Below are positions 13,201 to 22,810 of a DNA stretch of 64,000 bases, piece by piece. The stretch comes from Paraspadella gotoi (lineage: Eukaryota > Chaetognatha), in contig CM119265.1 in assembly GCA_051294375.1 (NCBI GenBank), forward strand, positions 27,162,517-27,226,516, written 5' to 3'. The translations under genes were made by a program, and so were the position numbers. Position 1 is the stretch's first letter. Every line of letters starts with the position of its first letter. A model generated the notes under the pieces. That model made no database searches and had not been told where the DNA came from. It was given only the letters and a program-made list of their open reading frames with translations.

Positions 13201-14921
13201 GTGCTGACGCGCGGCGCCGTGAGAGAGAAAGGACCGGAACAGTAGCCGTCCGAGTTAGTGGCCGCGATGGGCGAAAGGAGAAAGTCCTTGTCCAAAGGTT
13301 TTCTATCGATGACGCGGGGAAGATGGTGGAAAGAGTCGAGCGACGTTGGATTGGAATAAACGAGAAGGGGAGATTCCGTTTTGATTCTAACGACGTTCAA
13401 CGGCGAAGGAATTTCCTCTTCTCGTCCCAATCGATCTCCGTCGTTGGCTTCCACGATGTCATCTCTCATCTCAGCATCCTCGACCCTTTTCAAAAACCCA
13501 GACTTCCCCGCCTCCATCTCTTCCGCCATTCCTCTCCGCCACGCCTCCCAACTCCACCTCAGCCTCCCAAGTCGATCCTCGCTCCATCTTTCCCTCCAAA
13601 TCGCGAAACATTCTCCCACGAGCGCCGCTTCTCTTTTCGACGCCGTCCGTCGCGCTAAACGACTCCGCCGCACGGCGCCGCTCCATCCGCGGAGCGATCT
13701 CGCCGCCAGTTTATTAACTCGTCGATCGTTGGCGTCGGACGCCACCTCGGCCGCTTTCCATCTTCGCCGCCAGAGGGAAAAGAAGATTCCTACTCGAAAG
13801 GAGACGATCGTCGCTCGACGGTCGATTTGTCTTTTGAAGACAAACTCGGCCCAAGCGACGAAACACGTCGAGAGTCTTCGACGAGCGAGGAAAAAATTCG
13901 CGGACGTTCGACGCGTGAAATCGAGACGAAGACCTTGCCACGCCCATCGCGTCATCTCGCGGCGTCGATATGCCTCAGCGATCAGCGCCAAACGTCGACG
14001 ATTCCGGCGCCGCGCCGTAAACTCCTTCCAACGCCGCATGGCCGCCATCTTCCGTTTCAACTCGTCACGAAACGCCGCCATTCGCGTCTCGGCGCGGATC
14101 CTCGCCTCGCGGCGCCAACGTCCGAACGCCCGTGCCAACGAGAGGCGGCGACAAACGATCTTCGTCACGCGGCGCTGTTGACGTTCCAGAGCGAAGCGGC
14201 GCCAGAGGGCGAAGTGAATCAAGCATCGTTCCCGGCGTCGGGACCGCGACCGATCCCGCCAATCTCGAAAGATTCGCGCGACGACGACGAGACGGAGAGA
14301 CGCGACGGCCTCGTCATCGTCGCGTCGTTGAAGTCGGGCGTGGAATCTTAAGTAGGCGAAACCAAAGGAGAGAAGTTTCCTTCGTCGAAAGTCGACGGCG
14401 ACGAGATGCTGGGCGAAACCGGCTCTCCACTCCTCGAAGAACGGGGCGATCGGCGGACGGAAGAGAGCGTCCGGCGACCTCGCCGGAAAAGAATCCTGAA
14501 GTCTCTCGATTTCGTCGTCGTCGTGATAAGACGACGGGAACAATTCTCGAACCAAATTCGTCGAAACTCGATGACTACGATGAGAGTTTTCTTTGTTTCG
14601 CAGACAAATCGAAGACGGTCGCGGCGACTCTCCGATCTCCGCATTCTGTTTCGGCGTCGAGGCGAAAAAGCGGCGTCGACTTCTTCGGGAGACCCCGGCG
14701 CGCCCACCGCCTAACAAGTCTTCGATGGCGTCGTTGGCGACGTTGGACTGACGCTTGAGGGTCGACAAAGACGAGGAGAATCGTGAGGTGCCCAAGTCGG
14801 CCCGGAATGGCTCGTCGAGGAGGGTCGATGGAGAGAGACTCGGAGGCGGAAGGAGGTCGACGAGATTCTCCACGCTGGAGAGGATCGCGGGAAAATCGAG
14901 GATGAACGAGGACGAACCCAT
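10236..14921 (-). CDS. SFI1: SFI1-like centrin-binding repeat protein, single exon
   Basis: Sfi1 proteins form long helices coated with centrin at centrosomes, basal bodies or spindle pole bodies. This is one uninterrupted reading frame of 1561 residues. About 35 repeats share the core aromatic-x-x-W-[RK] (for example FFEEWRAGF, AFEQWRNFV, SFDEWRQRQ, YFSRWRDRV, AFDGWRMMI), spaced about 23-40 residues apart within a highly basic helical background, the pattern of Sfi1 centrin-binding repeats. Two blocks of repeats (roughly residues 165-475 and 665-1400) are separated by a Ser/acidic linker; N- and C-terminal tails are non-repetitive and Ser-rich. Human SFI1 has about 1240 residues and many introns, so both the length and the lack of introns are unusual. 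The many Arg/Trp codons make the opposite strand unusually open, which gives spurious ORFs there. Confidence 0.85.
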   Translation of the reverse strand: MGSSSFILDFPAILSSVENLVDLLPPPSLSPSTLLDEPFRADLGTSRFSSSLSTLKRQSNVANDAIEDLLGGGRAGVSRRSRRRFFASTPKQNAEIGESPRPSSICLRNKENSHRSHRVSTNLVRELFPSSYHDDDEIERLQDSFPARSPDALFRPPIAPFFEEWRAGFAQHLVAVDFRRRKLLSFGFAYLRFHARLQRRDDDEAVASLRLVVVARIFRDWRDRSRSRRRERCLIHFALWRRFALERQQRRVTKIVCRRLSLARAFGRWRREARIRAETRMAAFRDELKRKMAAMRRWKEFTARRRNRRRLALIAEAYRRREMTRWAWQGLRLDFTRRTSANFFLARRRLSTCFVAWAEFVFKRQIDRRATIVSFRVGIFFSLWRRRWKAAEVASDANDRRVNKLAARSLRGWSGAVRRSRLARRTASKREAALVGECFAIWRERWSEDRLGRLRWSWEAWRRGMAEEMEAGKSGFLKRVEDAEMRDDIVEANDGDRLGREEEIPSPLNVVRIKTESPLLVYSNPTSLDSFHHLPRVIDRKPLDKDFLLSPIAATNSDGYCSGPFSLTAPRVSTRMESRRLGPGVASEDAEEEAPSLMSTSIEISWSDEGRESGEVDRAGPVNVISGNPFVPYLQQQQQREVYSKTALCVWIVTRWRNWPLSIAFEQWRNFVARNKITRVDLQEIVAEFAARRVRFSFDEWRQRQRRVASAVERSRIVLQHRIFSRLFNFVARKKRNEEKLESATRERKTRICGVAFDEWRRRWRRRSLHSAAKAKRIKVLENVARIARLWREKSARSRMLSFAEASRREMNRRVVLGIVFDQWRKQAVAPKRHFEGKIARRRFLQWKAFAATRRRLQQGCLEARSRRLKTMFAQWRRRLQDKSIEIEKTKSRAKLIFISWHNLALTERAREVRLTRARQRIIDLGLLAILRRWRETTKRQIVAVDFDAERLECHALEAMKRHAEEARTSRDAFRRWRAWTQRSRRASISRREVESGVERRRLKETFLSWHRRASISTLAVKSRNEEVSRFCLKSWMESSRRRKEIEETKRVADDRCHFSRQRRTFESWGQALALERLVRRRTQAKSETAMRVCFFAWRIDRLEAKALRFHVGNLLRRRFEDWRRSMRRIGVVLVGVAEKVEEERRVVCKMNNFVAWKTKSEKIREFRKSRLKKSMHLCFSSWKKSTLQRLYFSRWRDRVEANKRSRRIRDAIFFSDSSLIKNAFVLWRRVALERKYFVRWKNRATSIKRSRSFSDAISSHVTSLSRRCFASWRSAALVAANVRQQRSRLLIRRSLDSWILWTEDRRRRASLAAEVATIGVLESCWKAWRLQLARDVASRRWSSGEERHALRSAFDGWRMMIASTKERRRLLAQIEMERESERAKNRDSLSLLSRPRVGEKNRDWINPRSKIPRLVASGISSPRNAALLSDRRKPRPPLPDGVASVRVKGLSPYGKMVLDAESSSAEEEGTKEDRFDVEKPKNRISETKRNSLTSDSIPHSLLTDPKSSWSTRPAKSLFIFNKRSSLNSEKNISCSTSDSLKCKKRLIYEDAKSYDCSQFS

Positions 14922-15114
14922 TTTCGATCTCCACCCACAGAATTTTTTTTTTCAATTTGTCGGTCACCTCCATCGAAAACCCCCACCCCACCCTACGAAA
15001 AAAAAATAAATAAAAATATATATAACAAGTTTTCGCATGAGTAAAAAAACAATCTAATATTTCTAAAAGAATTTGTAAAGAGGTAACGAAGGTCAACAAG
15101 TAAAAACGAAATTG

Positions 15115-15124
15115 NNNNNNNNNN
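15115..15124. other. Assembly gap (10 N) at the HAUS1 C-terminus
   Basis: Ten Ns interrupt the last HAUS1 exon just after EKAEALM. The natural stop codon of the gene cannot be read. Confidence 0.95.
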
Positions 15125-17585
15125 GCATCAAAGCCTCGGCCTTCTCGTGGAGTTCGTCCGACAACATCCTTAATTCCTCGATCTTGACGGCGGCGAGATC
15201 TTCGTTGGACGGGAGACCTTGATAGGCCTCCACTCGCTCCTTCAACTCTTCCACCATGTCGTCTTTGCGCAGCACGTTGTCGCCCTCCGTTTCGAGTTGA
15301 CCGTGGAGAAGGTTTTCCTGATATTTACAAAGAAATTAGTTTTAACGGAAAATAATGTGCTAATTTATTTGCATAATAACTTTAAAATACTCTCATAGAG
15401 TATCATTACTGTTAACGTTTGTTTTCGTTTTAATTTTCTGTTTGGGGAGGGTGAGACTTAATTTAATTGTGTTGATGTGTGTCACTGTATCAAATTCTTG
15501 ATATTATGGTGGACTAAAATCCACCAACCGTTCATCAGCGGCCATTGGTGCCGGAGGCAAGTCATTCGCCTCCCAACCCAAAGGTCCGGGGTTCTAGCCC
15601 GGTGGTCGTCTGGCAGTTAAGAGGGACGGGGCGCTTAACCCGCCTGTAACATGGTGTTACAGCCTGATCCGAAGCTCAGGGACTGCTTATATTGAACGGT
15701 TCTGTCACTAACATATAACAATAATTACTGTCTCTTCAATATGAAATAAACTACTAGTATATATATTCCTATTTAAAATGAAAATGAGATTTGGGGTGTT
15801 GTCTATTAATTACCTTCATTCCGTTCGCCTTCACTATCTCCTCCTCCTTCCTCCACCTCGCCTCATATTCCTCTCTCTTCTTATCGAACATGGCGGCGGC
15901 CTTCGTTCTCTTCTTGTTCTCCTCCACCCGCTTGACGACCGTTTCCGGGTCGACGCCCAGACGCGCCAACGTCTTCGTCGCCGTCGACAAGTGACGCTCT
16001 TTTTCGCGCACGGACCTTCGGGCATCGAAGAGCTTCATGTCCGCGTCGAAAATCTTGCCTAATTCAAAGGAGGTTGTTGTTGTTCTTTTTAATAGTTATT
16101 TCAAATGATAAGTTATGAAATGGGGACAAATTAATAAATAAGTTACCTCCCACATAGCAGCAGCCTGCAAACTGTCAATAAAGTTTTTAAACTCTCAGAG
16201 TACTTAAGAGGCTTCCCTTTCGATGAAGTGGTATAAAGCTTGTATATTCTATTAACCATTTTATTAATATAAAAGATATTAGTTCACTTTGAGAACGTTG
16301 TCATAAAACTCTCCTAGACCTCCAGGCGATCTTCAAACACACCCTTCACACCTTGCAAATTAACGATGGCCTCCCTGAGGCATTCGGCTTCAGGGGAGAC
16401 GACGCCGAGATGCAGTCCGGCCTCGACGACGTCGTCGAGGGCGTCGCCTCCGTCGGCCGGCAAATCGGCCGACTGGAGAATGGAGAGGCGTTGGGATTTG
16501 GCCGACAAAGCATCGACGCGAGACTCGGAGACCAAGGTTCGAGTCTTAAGTGGAAGTTGAGAGGTTAATGGTTTTGACGGGCGAGTTTAAACACTATAAT
16601 TTCCAAAAGTAAAATAAGAAGAGTAAACTTTTAAGGCAATAGAATTGAAGTTTATGGTTGACTAAAATCCACCAACCGTTCATCAGCGGCCATTGGTGCC
16701 GGAGGCAAGTCATTCGCATTCCAACCCAAAGGTCCGGGGTTCTAGCCCGGTGGTCGCCTAGCAGTCAAGAGGGACGGGGCGCTTAACCCGCCTGTAACAC
16801 GGTGTTACAGCCTGATCCGAAGCTCAGGTACTGCATATATAGAACATAACAATAATTACTGTCTCTTCAAGTGTATTAATACTAAATTAAAATACGACAA
16901 TATGCAAACGAGATTGATGAGCTCGATCACCATGCAATCCAAGTTCCTCGTTACAAGCCTCTCCGACGTCGACCATCGATTCTCACCTCCATCAATTCCA
17001 TTTGAGCTTCATGAGCTGAGATCTTATCGTACAATCGAGCTAATAAATTTGCGTCGCGCAATTGATCCAGAGATTCCTCATCAACTGAGTTTAAATTTGG
17101 TTTTTTTTTAATTAACTTTTGTAAAAAAAATTTCAACGTCTTTTCTGGCTTTTTCAAACTTTTTCTACCTTCATGTATGAATAATTCTGTTATCACTTAA
17201 ACTGATTTTTTTTGGTGACAATATGTACTGCCCCAACAAGGTCTATAATGATAGGCTGAATCACGAACCTCCTTCCTCTTTTAAAAATTCCTTGACGAGT
17301 CTGTACTTGTGGGTTTCGACGCCGGGGGGGACGTCGACTCCGGGATTTTGACGACAGACCAACTTGTGAATGCCGATCCAGTCTTCTCGCTGTTAACGAG
17401 AATGAGAGTTTCACACCAGAAGATAATTAATGACTAATGATTCTAATCAAATCATATCAAAAGAAATTCACAGAGCACAAACGCAGTCGCACCTGACAAA
17501 CGCTCGAGCAGTAGGACGCCCGCTTGCATCTGCCGCATCTGTACGACGCCCCATTAGCGGAACAATGGGCGCACACAGCTACCAT
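15125..17585 (-). CDS. HAUS1: HAUS1-like augmin subunit with an N-terminal MYND zinc finger (3' end in gap)
   Basis: HAUS1 is a coiled-coil subunit of the augmin complex, which recruits gamma-tubulin to spindle microtubules. Six exons join in consistent phase: 17585-17493, 17389-17269, 17084-16987, 16544-16352, 16058-15814, 15317 to gap; about 315 residues. Exons 1-2 encode a complete MYND finger: Cys5, Cys8, Cys17, Cys20, Cys26, Cys30, His39, Cys43. Exons 3-6 are charged and helical; the C-terminal part (KREEYEARWRKEEE, then VEAYQGLPSNEDLAAVKIEE) aligns with the end of HAUS1 (human has a comparable YLDLMPNPSLAQVKIEE stretch). Family HAUS1 has no MYND domain, so this is a fusion or a mis-joined pair. 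Arguments for one gene: the ATG precedes the MYND exon, no stop intervenes, both MYND-side donors fit the downstream acceptors in phase, and no other start suits the HAUS1 part. The AATF stop lies 179 bp upstream. Confidence 0.7.
15507..15739 (+). repeat. tRNA-like SINE family A, copy 1
   Basis: About 230 bp, nearly identical to the copy at 16.65 kb. It begins GGTGGACTAAAATCCACC, contains a B-box-like GGTTCTAGCCC preceded by a short hairpin (GGTCCGGGG...), and ends AATAATTACTGTCTCTTCAA. It lies in the last HAUS1 intron. Internal RNA polymerase III-like boxes and multiple copies suggest a SINE; no ORF. Confidence 0.7.
16148..16253. repeat. Fragment related to the 44-kb foldback element
   Basis: Contains CACATAGCAG, CTGCAAACTGTCAATAAAG, CTCTCAGAGTACTTAAG and GATGAAGTGGTATAA, all shared with the right arm of the element at 44 kb. 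Lies in a HAUS1 intron. Boundaries approximate. Confidence 0.5.
16653..16869 (+). repeat. tRNA-like SINE family A, copy 2
   Basis: Second copy of the element at 15.5 kb, same orientation, in HAUS1 intron 3. Shares the CCAACCGTTCATCAGCGGCC block, the GGTTCTAGCCC box and the terminal ATAATTACTGTCTCTTCAA. Only scattered substitutions and a short deletion near the 3' part separate the copies, so both are fairly young. Confidence 0.7.
16898..16920 (-). repeat. Dispersed octamer-containing motif, variant copy 3
   Basis: Minus strand reads TCAATCTCGTTTGCATATTGT, one base off the octamer consensus, in a HAUS1 intron just beside the second SINE copy. Confidence 0.4.
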
Positions 17586-17763
17586 TTTTTCGAGAGTTTA
17601 TTCAACTATGTAAGCTATCACAGCGTGGAACATTAAATTCAAAGAATCCTAACAAAAACAAAATCAATCTTCAAATAACAAAAAAGAACAACTCGATATA
17701 GATAACAAGTGAACGACTTGAGGAACGAACAAGCGAACGACTTGAAGAACGAACAACGGAACT

Positions 17764-20019
17764 TCATTCCTCTTGAGTTTTCTTCTTCTCCGCACGATCC
17801 TTCTTTTCTCCTCTCGCCCCGAAGAGACTTTTAAAGAGTTCGTCTCGCGCCGAGTCGAGCATCAAAGAAGCGGAAGTCGTTGAAGCCGCGAAACCAATGA
17901 GTTTTTGGTGAGGATCGTAACGGACCTAAAGAGAAATAAAGAGGTAAGGACTCAACGGAGAGAACCATTTAAATTCAATCCATCCCTCGATTATTCAAAC
18001 TCGCCTTTCTTCCCTTCGACGCCCGCGTGTCGATCTTCCTTTTGTTTTTGGCGCGAAGTTTGTGCAGCTGGACCATCTGCCGGCCGAGGGCGGAGGAGTC
18101 GCTCGTTTGAGAAGATTTCCGTTCGATTAGCTCTCTTCAAAAAAAAGGGGAAAAAAAATCTAATTAATTAATTAAAATAAATGAATAAGACAGTTAAATT
18201 ATCATTTAGTGAATTTTATTTTATTACATTTCAATATTGAGCGAATACCAATGAAACCTTTATCGGAAATTTATTAATATTTGTATGGAGTTGATATGTG
18301 TCCATACATTTATCAATGAATGTATAAATAATAGTAAAAATACACCCAGAAATGTAAAAAAAAAAATAAACAAATAAATATATAAATAAATGAAATGTAC
18401 TAATGACTCCCCCCGCCGACTGAGACCTCAACAGATGCTGATAAAAGTCGGAATCGTCGAAGATTTCCTCGACGACGTCGAATCCGTGGAGTCGCGACTT
18501 TCTCTTCTCCTCCCCCTCCTCTTCTTCCTCTTCCTTCTTTCTCCTCCTCTTCCTCCCCAGCACCTCGATCCCCTGTCGATTTGTCCGCGTCCTCGTTAAG
18601 AGACGCTCCCTGTCGGCGAGGACGAGGCGGATCTGCTCGGCGATGGGCGTGTCGAAGGCGTGGAAGGACTTGGCCGTCGTCAGCGCCGTCTTCTCCTGCC
18701 ACTTGCTCAGGGTCTCGTCGCGGAAGGGCTGAACAGAGAGAAGGGGGGGGTTGAAAGGGGCAGGGAGAGGAAGGGTAAGAGAAAGGAAAGTAGAGATTGA
18801 CAATAACAGGTCGATAAACTATTTGGATGTTAAGTAAATAAATGTCAATTGGTTTCATTGCCACGGGGTCGATTCCCATCGTGTTTACAATTTAATTTAA
18901 TTTGATTTTAACACGCGACTTGATTACGGCAAAAAGCGGGCATAACTTTTTTTTATCATTAATACCTGAAACAATCGATGCCTCTTCTCGGCGGCCGCTT
19001 GGAGATCATCCGGCGATTTCGTCGCCTTGACGACGTGCTGCAGTCCCTCTACTTGCTTCAAGGCAACGGATTGAAGTTTATATAAAGCCTAAAGAAAAAA
19101 AAAGAAAAAAACAGGATTTTTTTGAGGATACATTCTTATTTTGATCTACCGTACGTTAACTCACCTCCGACAGCTTCTGGACTTTCCTCCCGCACTCCTC
19201 CACACTGTTCATCTCCTCCACCCCCAACGCGCCCGTCATATCCTCCCACGACTCGTCTCTCTCCCCCTCCTCTTCCTCCCGGTTTCTCCTCGGCCCCGGC
19301 AACCGATTCGCCAGGCCCAGGCCCTTTTGTAGGCGAATCCTGAGTTCGAGCAACGAGTCCCAGGTCTTCAACTGAGCTTTGACGGCGACGCCCTTGGCCT
19401 TCTCCGCCCGGGCCTTTCGCAACAAGTCCGCGCGGACGTCGTCCTCTCTCTTTTGTCTTTTGAGTCGAGATTCGAGTCTTTTCTCGAATTCCTTGATTCG
19501 CTTCTTTTCCATTTGCGCGACGCGTCGAGAATCTTTAGAATCTTTTGACTTTTCATCGTCCTCTTCCTCGTCATCTTCGTCAACGTCCTCGTCATCTTCC
19601 TCATCGACTTCCATTTCATCTTCTTCTTCATCTTCCTCCAATTCTTCTTCCTCCTCCATCTCTTCCTCCCCGTCGCCAGCCATTAAAATCTTTTTAAACT
19701 CTGGATCCATCTCTTCTTCTTCTTCTTCTTCTTCTTCATCGCTCTCCTCGTCGTCGTCCTCTTCGTCCTCGTCATCCTCTTCCGCCATCTTTCGACTGAT
19801 CTTCCTCCCCGCGTACTTCTCATCCCCGTCGTCCAAGAGCGGATCCAATCGTCTCCTCAAATCGCTCTTCGCGACGCCGATGTCGTCGTCGTCACTTCCG
19901 GTTCGAGTCGCGAGTTTGGCGCGAGTGACGTCGTCGCCGTCGTCGTCGACGTCGGGTATCGTCGGCGTCGGCGTCAACAAACTGGCGAGTTTGTCGGCGA
20001 GGCTGTCTTGAGACGACAT
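17764..20019 (-). CDS. AATF: AATF (Che-1/Traube/Bfr2) nucleolar ribosome-biogenesis protein
   Basis: AATF/Bfr2 acts in early 40S ribosomal subunit maturation and, in vertebrates, in transcription and apoptosis control. Five exons: 20019-19165, 19088-18966, 18728-18427, 18134-18005, 17925-17764; 523 residues. The N-terminal part is extremely acidic (long Glu/Asp runs, about residues 75-160), followed by a basic coiled-coil and the AATF-specific blocks: LLELRIRLQKGL, then RDETLSKWQEKT, the leucine-zipper-like region, EEIFDDSDFYQHLLRELIERK, ALGRQ, RASKGRK, and a C-terminal DSARDELFKSLFG. The last intron (18004-17926) uses a GC donor: the only phase-consistent junction is AAG|GCGAGT, which gives KGRK-VRYDP as in the family. 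The stop is 179 bp before the next start. Confidence 0.95.
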
Positions 20020-20213
20020 TGTCCAATTTGAATTTCAAATGTATAATTAAGTCTAAACAATCAGAAAACTAAAACATGTTTGGTCAATCTGAAAAGCAGA
20101 TAAAAAAACAACGGAGTGAATTACAACGACGCGGCAACAAAACGCCCGTTGCATAGTAACTTGTGGTTCATATCAAACTAGGAACAAAACTAACAAAGAC
20201 CCCCCCACCCTAT

Positions 20214-20711
20214 TCACGCCTTGGCGGCTTTTTTTCTCTTTATTCTCTCCTTCCTCGCCATCTTCTGAGCCTTGCGTCTCTCCTTTGCGCGTTGCATCTT
20301 CTTCTCGGATTTCTTAGAAATGACAACGTCCGACTTTTTCTGAGTGACTTGGTTTTTGACTTGATTTGGTTTCCCTTCTCCCGTCTTCTTTTTGACTTTT
20401 TTCTTTTTATCTTTGGGTTCGAGTCCGTCTTTTTGCTTGCTTTCCTGATGCTTCCCATCGTCTTTTTGCTTGCTTTCCTGCTGCTTCCCATCATCGTTCT
20501 GTTCGCCATCGTCTTCTTGCTTGAAGGCTTTCGTCTTGGGCGACGATTCGCCGTCGAGCGACGTTTCCAGTTTTTGTTTCCTTTTTGTTTCAGTCTTTTG
20601 TTTTTTCCCCTTCGTTTTGTTTTTCGAGTTTCGCTGTTTCTTCTCGCAAGAGTATTCCTGGTTGGCGTCTTGAATGTCCTTCCATTCCTTGGTCTCTTTT
20701 CCTTTCCCCAT
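20214..20711 (-). CDS. Lysine-rich basic protein of unknown family
   Basis: Single-exon frame of 165 residues from the first ATG (MGKGKETKEW). About a third of residues are Lys, with Gln, Asp and Glu filling in; it contains a degenerate tandem (QESKQKDDGKH and QESKQKDGLEP, preceded by QEDDGEQNDDGKQ). The C-terminus, KKMQRAKERRKAQKMARKER, is a strongly basic helix of the kind seen in nucleolar proteins. No domain recognised. It could be the whole gene or the last exon of a longer one; position between two genes on the same strand, 195 bp from the AATF start, favours a short gene. A nucleolar role would be inference from composition only. Confidence 0.5.
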   Translation of the reverse strand: MGKGKETKEWKDIQDANQEYSCEKKQRNSKNKTKGKKQKTETKRKQKLETSLDGESSPKTKAFKQEDDGEQNDDGKQQESKQKDDGKHQESKQKDGLEPKDKKKKVKKKTGEGKPNQVKNQVTQKKSDVVISKKSEKKMQRAKERRKAQKMARKERIKRKKAAKA

Positions 20712-21238
20712 AGTCAAAAAACTTAGAATTAGTTATGAAATATCTATAAATAAAATAAAGCAAGAGTTAACGACTAACTAGGAATAAACGATGGGTGGTT
20801 CCAAAACGTTGGAATGGTGAGAAATAATTTAAAATGCTGTGACAAAGTGCAATTGAATAGTCAAATTGTTAAACTCGAAAAGAATTGGTTAACCTATTCC
20901 TGTAGTGTGACATTTTTCGACCTATAAAATCGATCGTAGACGCAAATAAAGACACAACTGACGGAACGAACATGCGGCAAAAACCCGCCCTACTCTACTG
21001 GCCATCTGAAAAAGTCTAGTCTGGCATTTTTATCTTCGTGCTTGTCATGATTAATTGATTATTCGAATTCAATAGTCAAAATGATAAATTATCAGATCAT
21101 TTTCTTTTTAAGAATAAACACATGAAAATGTAAAAATTCAATTGGTTTGAAGCGCAGCGGTGATAATATATCCAAATCTAATTCCGAAATATAAGGCACT
21201 TTACTTATCTTTTTAAAAACTTTAAAAAACTCTAAATG
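20712..21238. other. Intergenic spacer
   Basis: AT-rich spacer between the lysine-rich gene and the clarin gene. No exon with acceptable splice sites or recognisable repeat seen. Confidence 0.6.
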
Positions 21239-22359
21239 TCAGTAAATCATCACATCATGCATAACGATTTCGCCCTGTGCGGCGTTTCTATGGCAACATC
21301 GACAGTTTGCCAATTCGGTGCTGGAGAAAACGACGATGAGCAGCGTAAGCGCTTGACTAGCGCCCGAAAGGGGCACCAACCAAAACGACCACTCGAGCCG
21401 AGTCCTGCCAGTGGAGACCCAGTCTTTGTTTTTTTCCGCTTGGGTCAAAACGTTGTCCGAAAGATGGGAGAAGAAAATTGCACAAAATAAGGCGACGCAT
21501 AATAAAGTCGATAAAATGGAGAAGGCATTGATGATGCAGATCGCGAGGGGTCCTGATAATGAAATGATATAAACATATAACATTAATTTGACACTTTAAA
21601 CGAGTTCACAGATTGCGCAATACCTTGCTCCGTCCTGAACGGTTTGCTGAGGAGATTGAGTAAACAAAGCGCCGCAGAGGCGACGATCAAAACGACGGCG
21701 ATGAAGGCGAAGACGACGACGCCGACCCAGAGGCCGAAGGGGAGGACGCCCTCCTCGCGGGAATAGTCGACGACGCTGACTGGGGAATCCCGGTCTTTGG
21801 TGCCGAAGCCAGAGTCGAACACTTTCGAGCCCTTACAATTATGTGGTTTTTATTAGCGTTCTATTTTTAATATTCGAGAAATAAGACACAGGAGATTGAA
21901 ATTCTCGAAAATAAACGAGCATTGCGCCGGCGACGTAGAACACAATGCAATTTCCTTTTTTTCCCCTTTTATAAAGAAACGGGAAGCCAGTGCCGACGTC
22001 AAGTCACTTTTCTTCCTATTGGTAGAGGAGAAATGGCGTCGGCCAATCACGTTTCGAGTTCGAGCCGGATCCTTTTGTCCCTTTCGAAGACCGATGAATG
22101 AAATTCCCATTTCCCTTTGTATTCCCGCACAAGCCGAGAACCCGCGATGACATTGTTAAAGAAACGATAAACTTACCCTGAAGAGGCCAAAGTGAACTGT
22201 CCCGTTGCCGACTTTTTTCGATCCCAAGAGCGTCGAGTTTTTTTGGGGTCGACTCTCGATCCAAAAGTTCGTCGACAAAGAGACGCACATCAGACAGAAG
22301 CTGACGAAACTGAAGATGAGCGCCCAACAGAAGAAACAAAACCGTTTCGTGTCCACCAT
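21239..22359 (-). CDS. CLRN: Clarin-family four-TM protein
   Basis: Clarins are claudin/tetraspan-like membrane proteins; CLRN1 is needed at hair-cell stereocilia and synapses. Three exons, as in vertebrate CLRN1: 22359-22177, 21831-21624, 21552-21239; 234 residues against 232 for human CLRN1. Hydrophobic segments at about 7-29, 86-115, 133-155 and 195-215. Family-like features: an N-glycosylation site (NST) and HFGLFR in the first extracellular loop, LLSKPFRTEQGPLAICIINAF after TM2 (compare GKPFETLHGPLGLY of CLRN1), and RLEWSFWLVPLSG at the start of TM4. The exon boundary after GKPF-like sequence is also conserved. Assignment to a CLRN1, 2 or 3 subtype is not possible. Confidence 0.85.
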
Positions 22360-22752
22360 GTTTCTTTGGTTTTTTCCCAGTTTTGTTTTTCTTAATCACA
22401 TTTTTAAAGCCTAAAAAATATTTAATTTAAAATTGTGAGTCTAAGAAAATCTCAGACTTTTAAAATTGAAAAAAAAAAAAAAGAGCCCAATCAAAAAGAG
22501 ATAAATTACCGTCTTCTGTTTAATAATATTCAAAAAGACGAACCCAAATCGTAACAACTGTAAATACTTTAAATTTGTGAAAATCAACAAAAACATAAAA
22601 AAATTTAAAAAATAACCGGATCCGATTATGAAGATAAGTACAAGTGCTTGAACTAACTAGAGTGCTTGGGGAAAAAAATTATGCTAGAAAGCGAAAAACA
22701 ATTTATATCCCGCGACTGAGTGAATTAGTATTTTAACATCTCTCTATTTCTA

Positions 22753-22805
<53 letters not shown>

Positions 22806-22810
22806 CTCTC
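22360..22810. other. Intergenic spacer with CT microsatellite
   Basis: AT-rich spacer between MDM1 and the clarin gene. It contains a pyrimidine (CT)n run at about 22753-22812 that touches the MDM1 stop codon. Confidence 0.7.

Noticed and set aside
12269-14758. Several plus-strand frames of 100-266 codons
   Set aside because: Antisense to the Arg/Trp-rich SFI1-like repeats; their composition mirrors the opposite strand and shows no domain.
17269-17585. MYND exons as the 3' end of AATF or as a separate tiny gene
   Set aside because: AATF ends with its own conserved C-terminus and stop at 17764; the MYND exon pair ends on a donor in phase with the next HAUS1-like acceptor and has no stop of its own.
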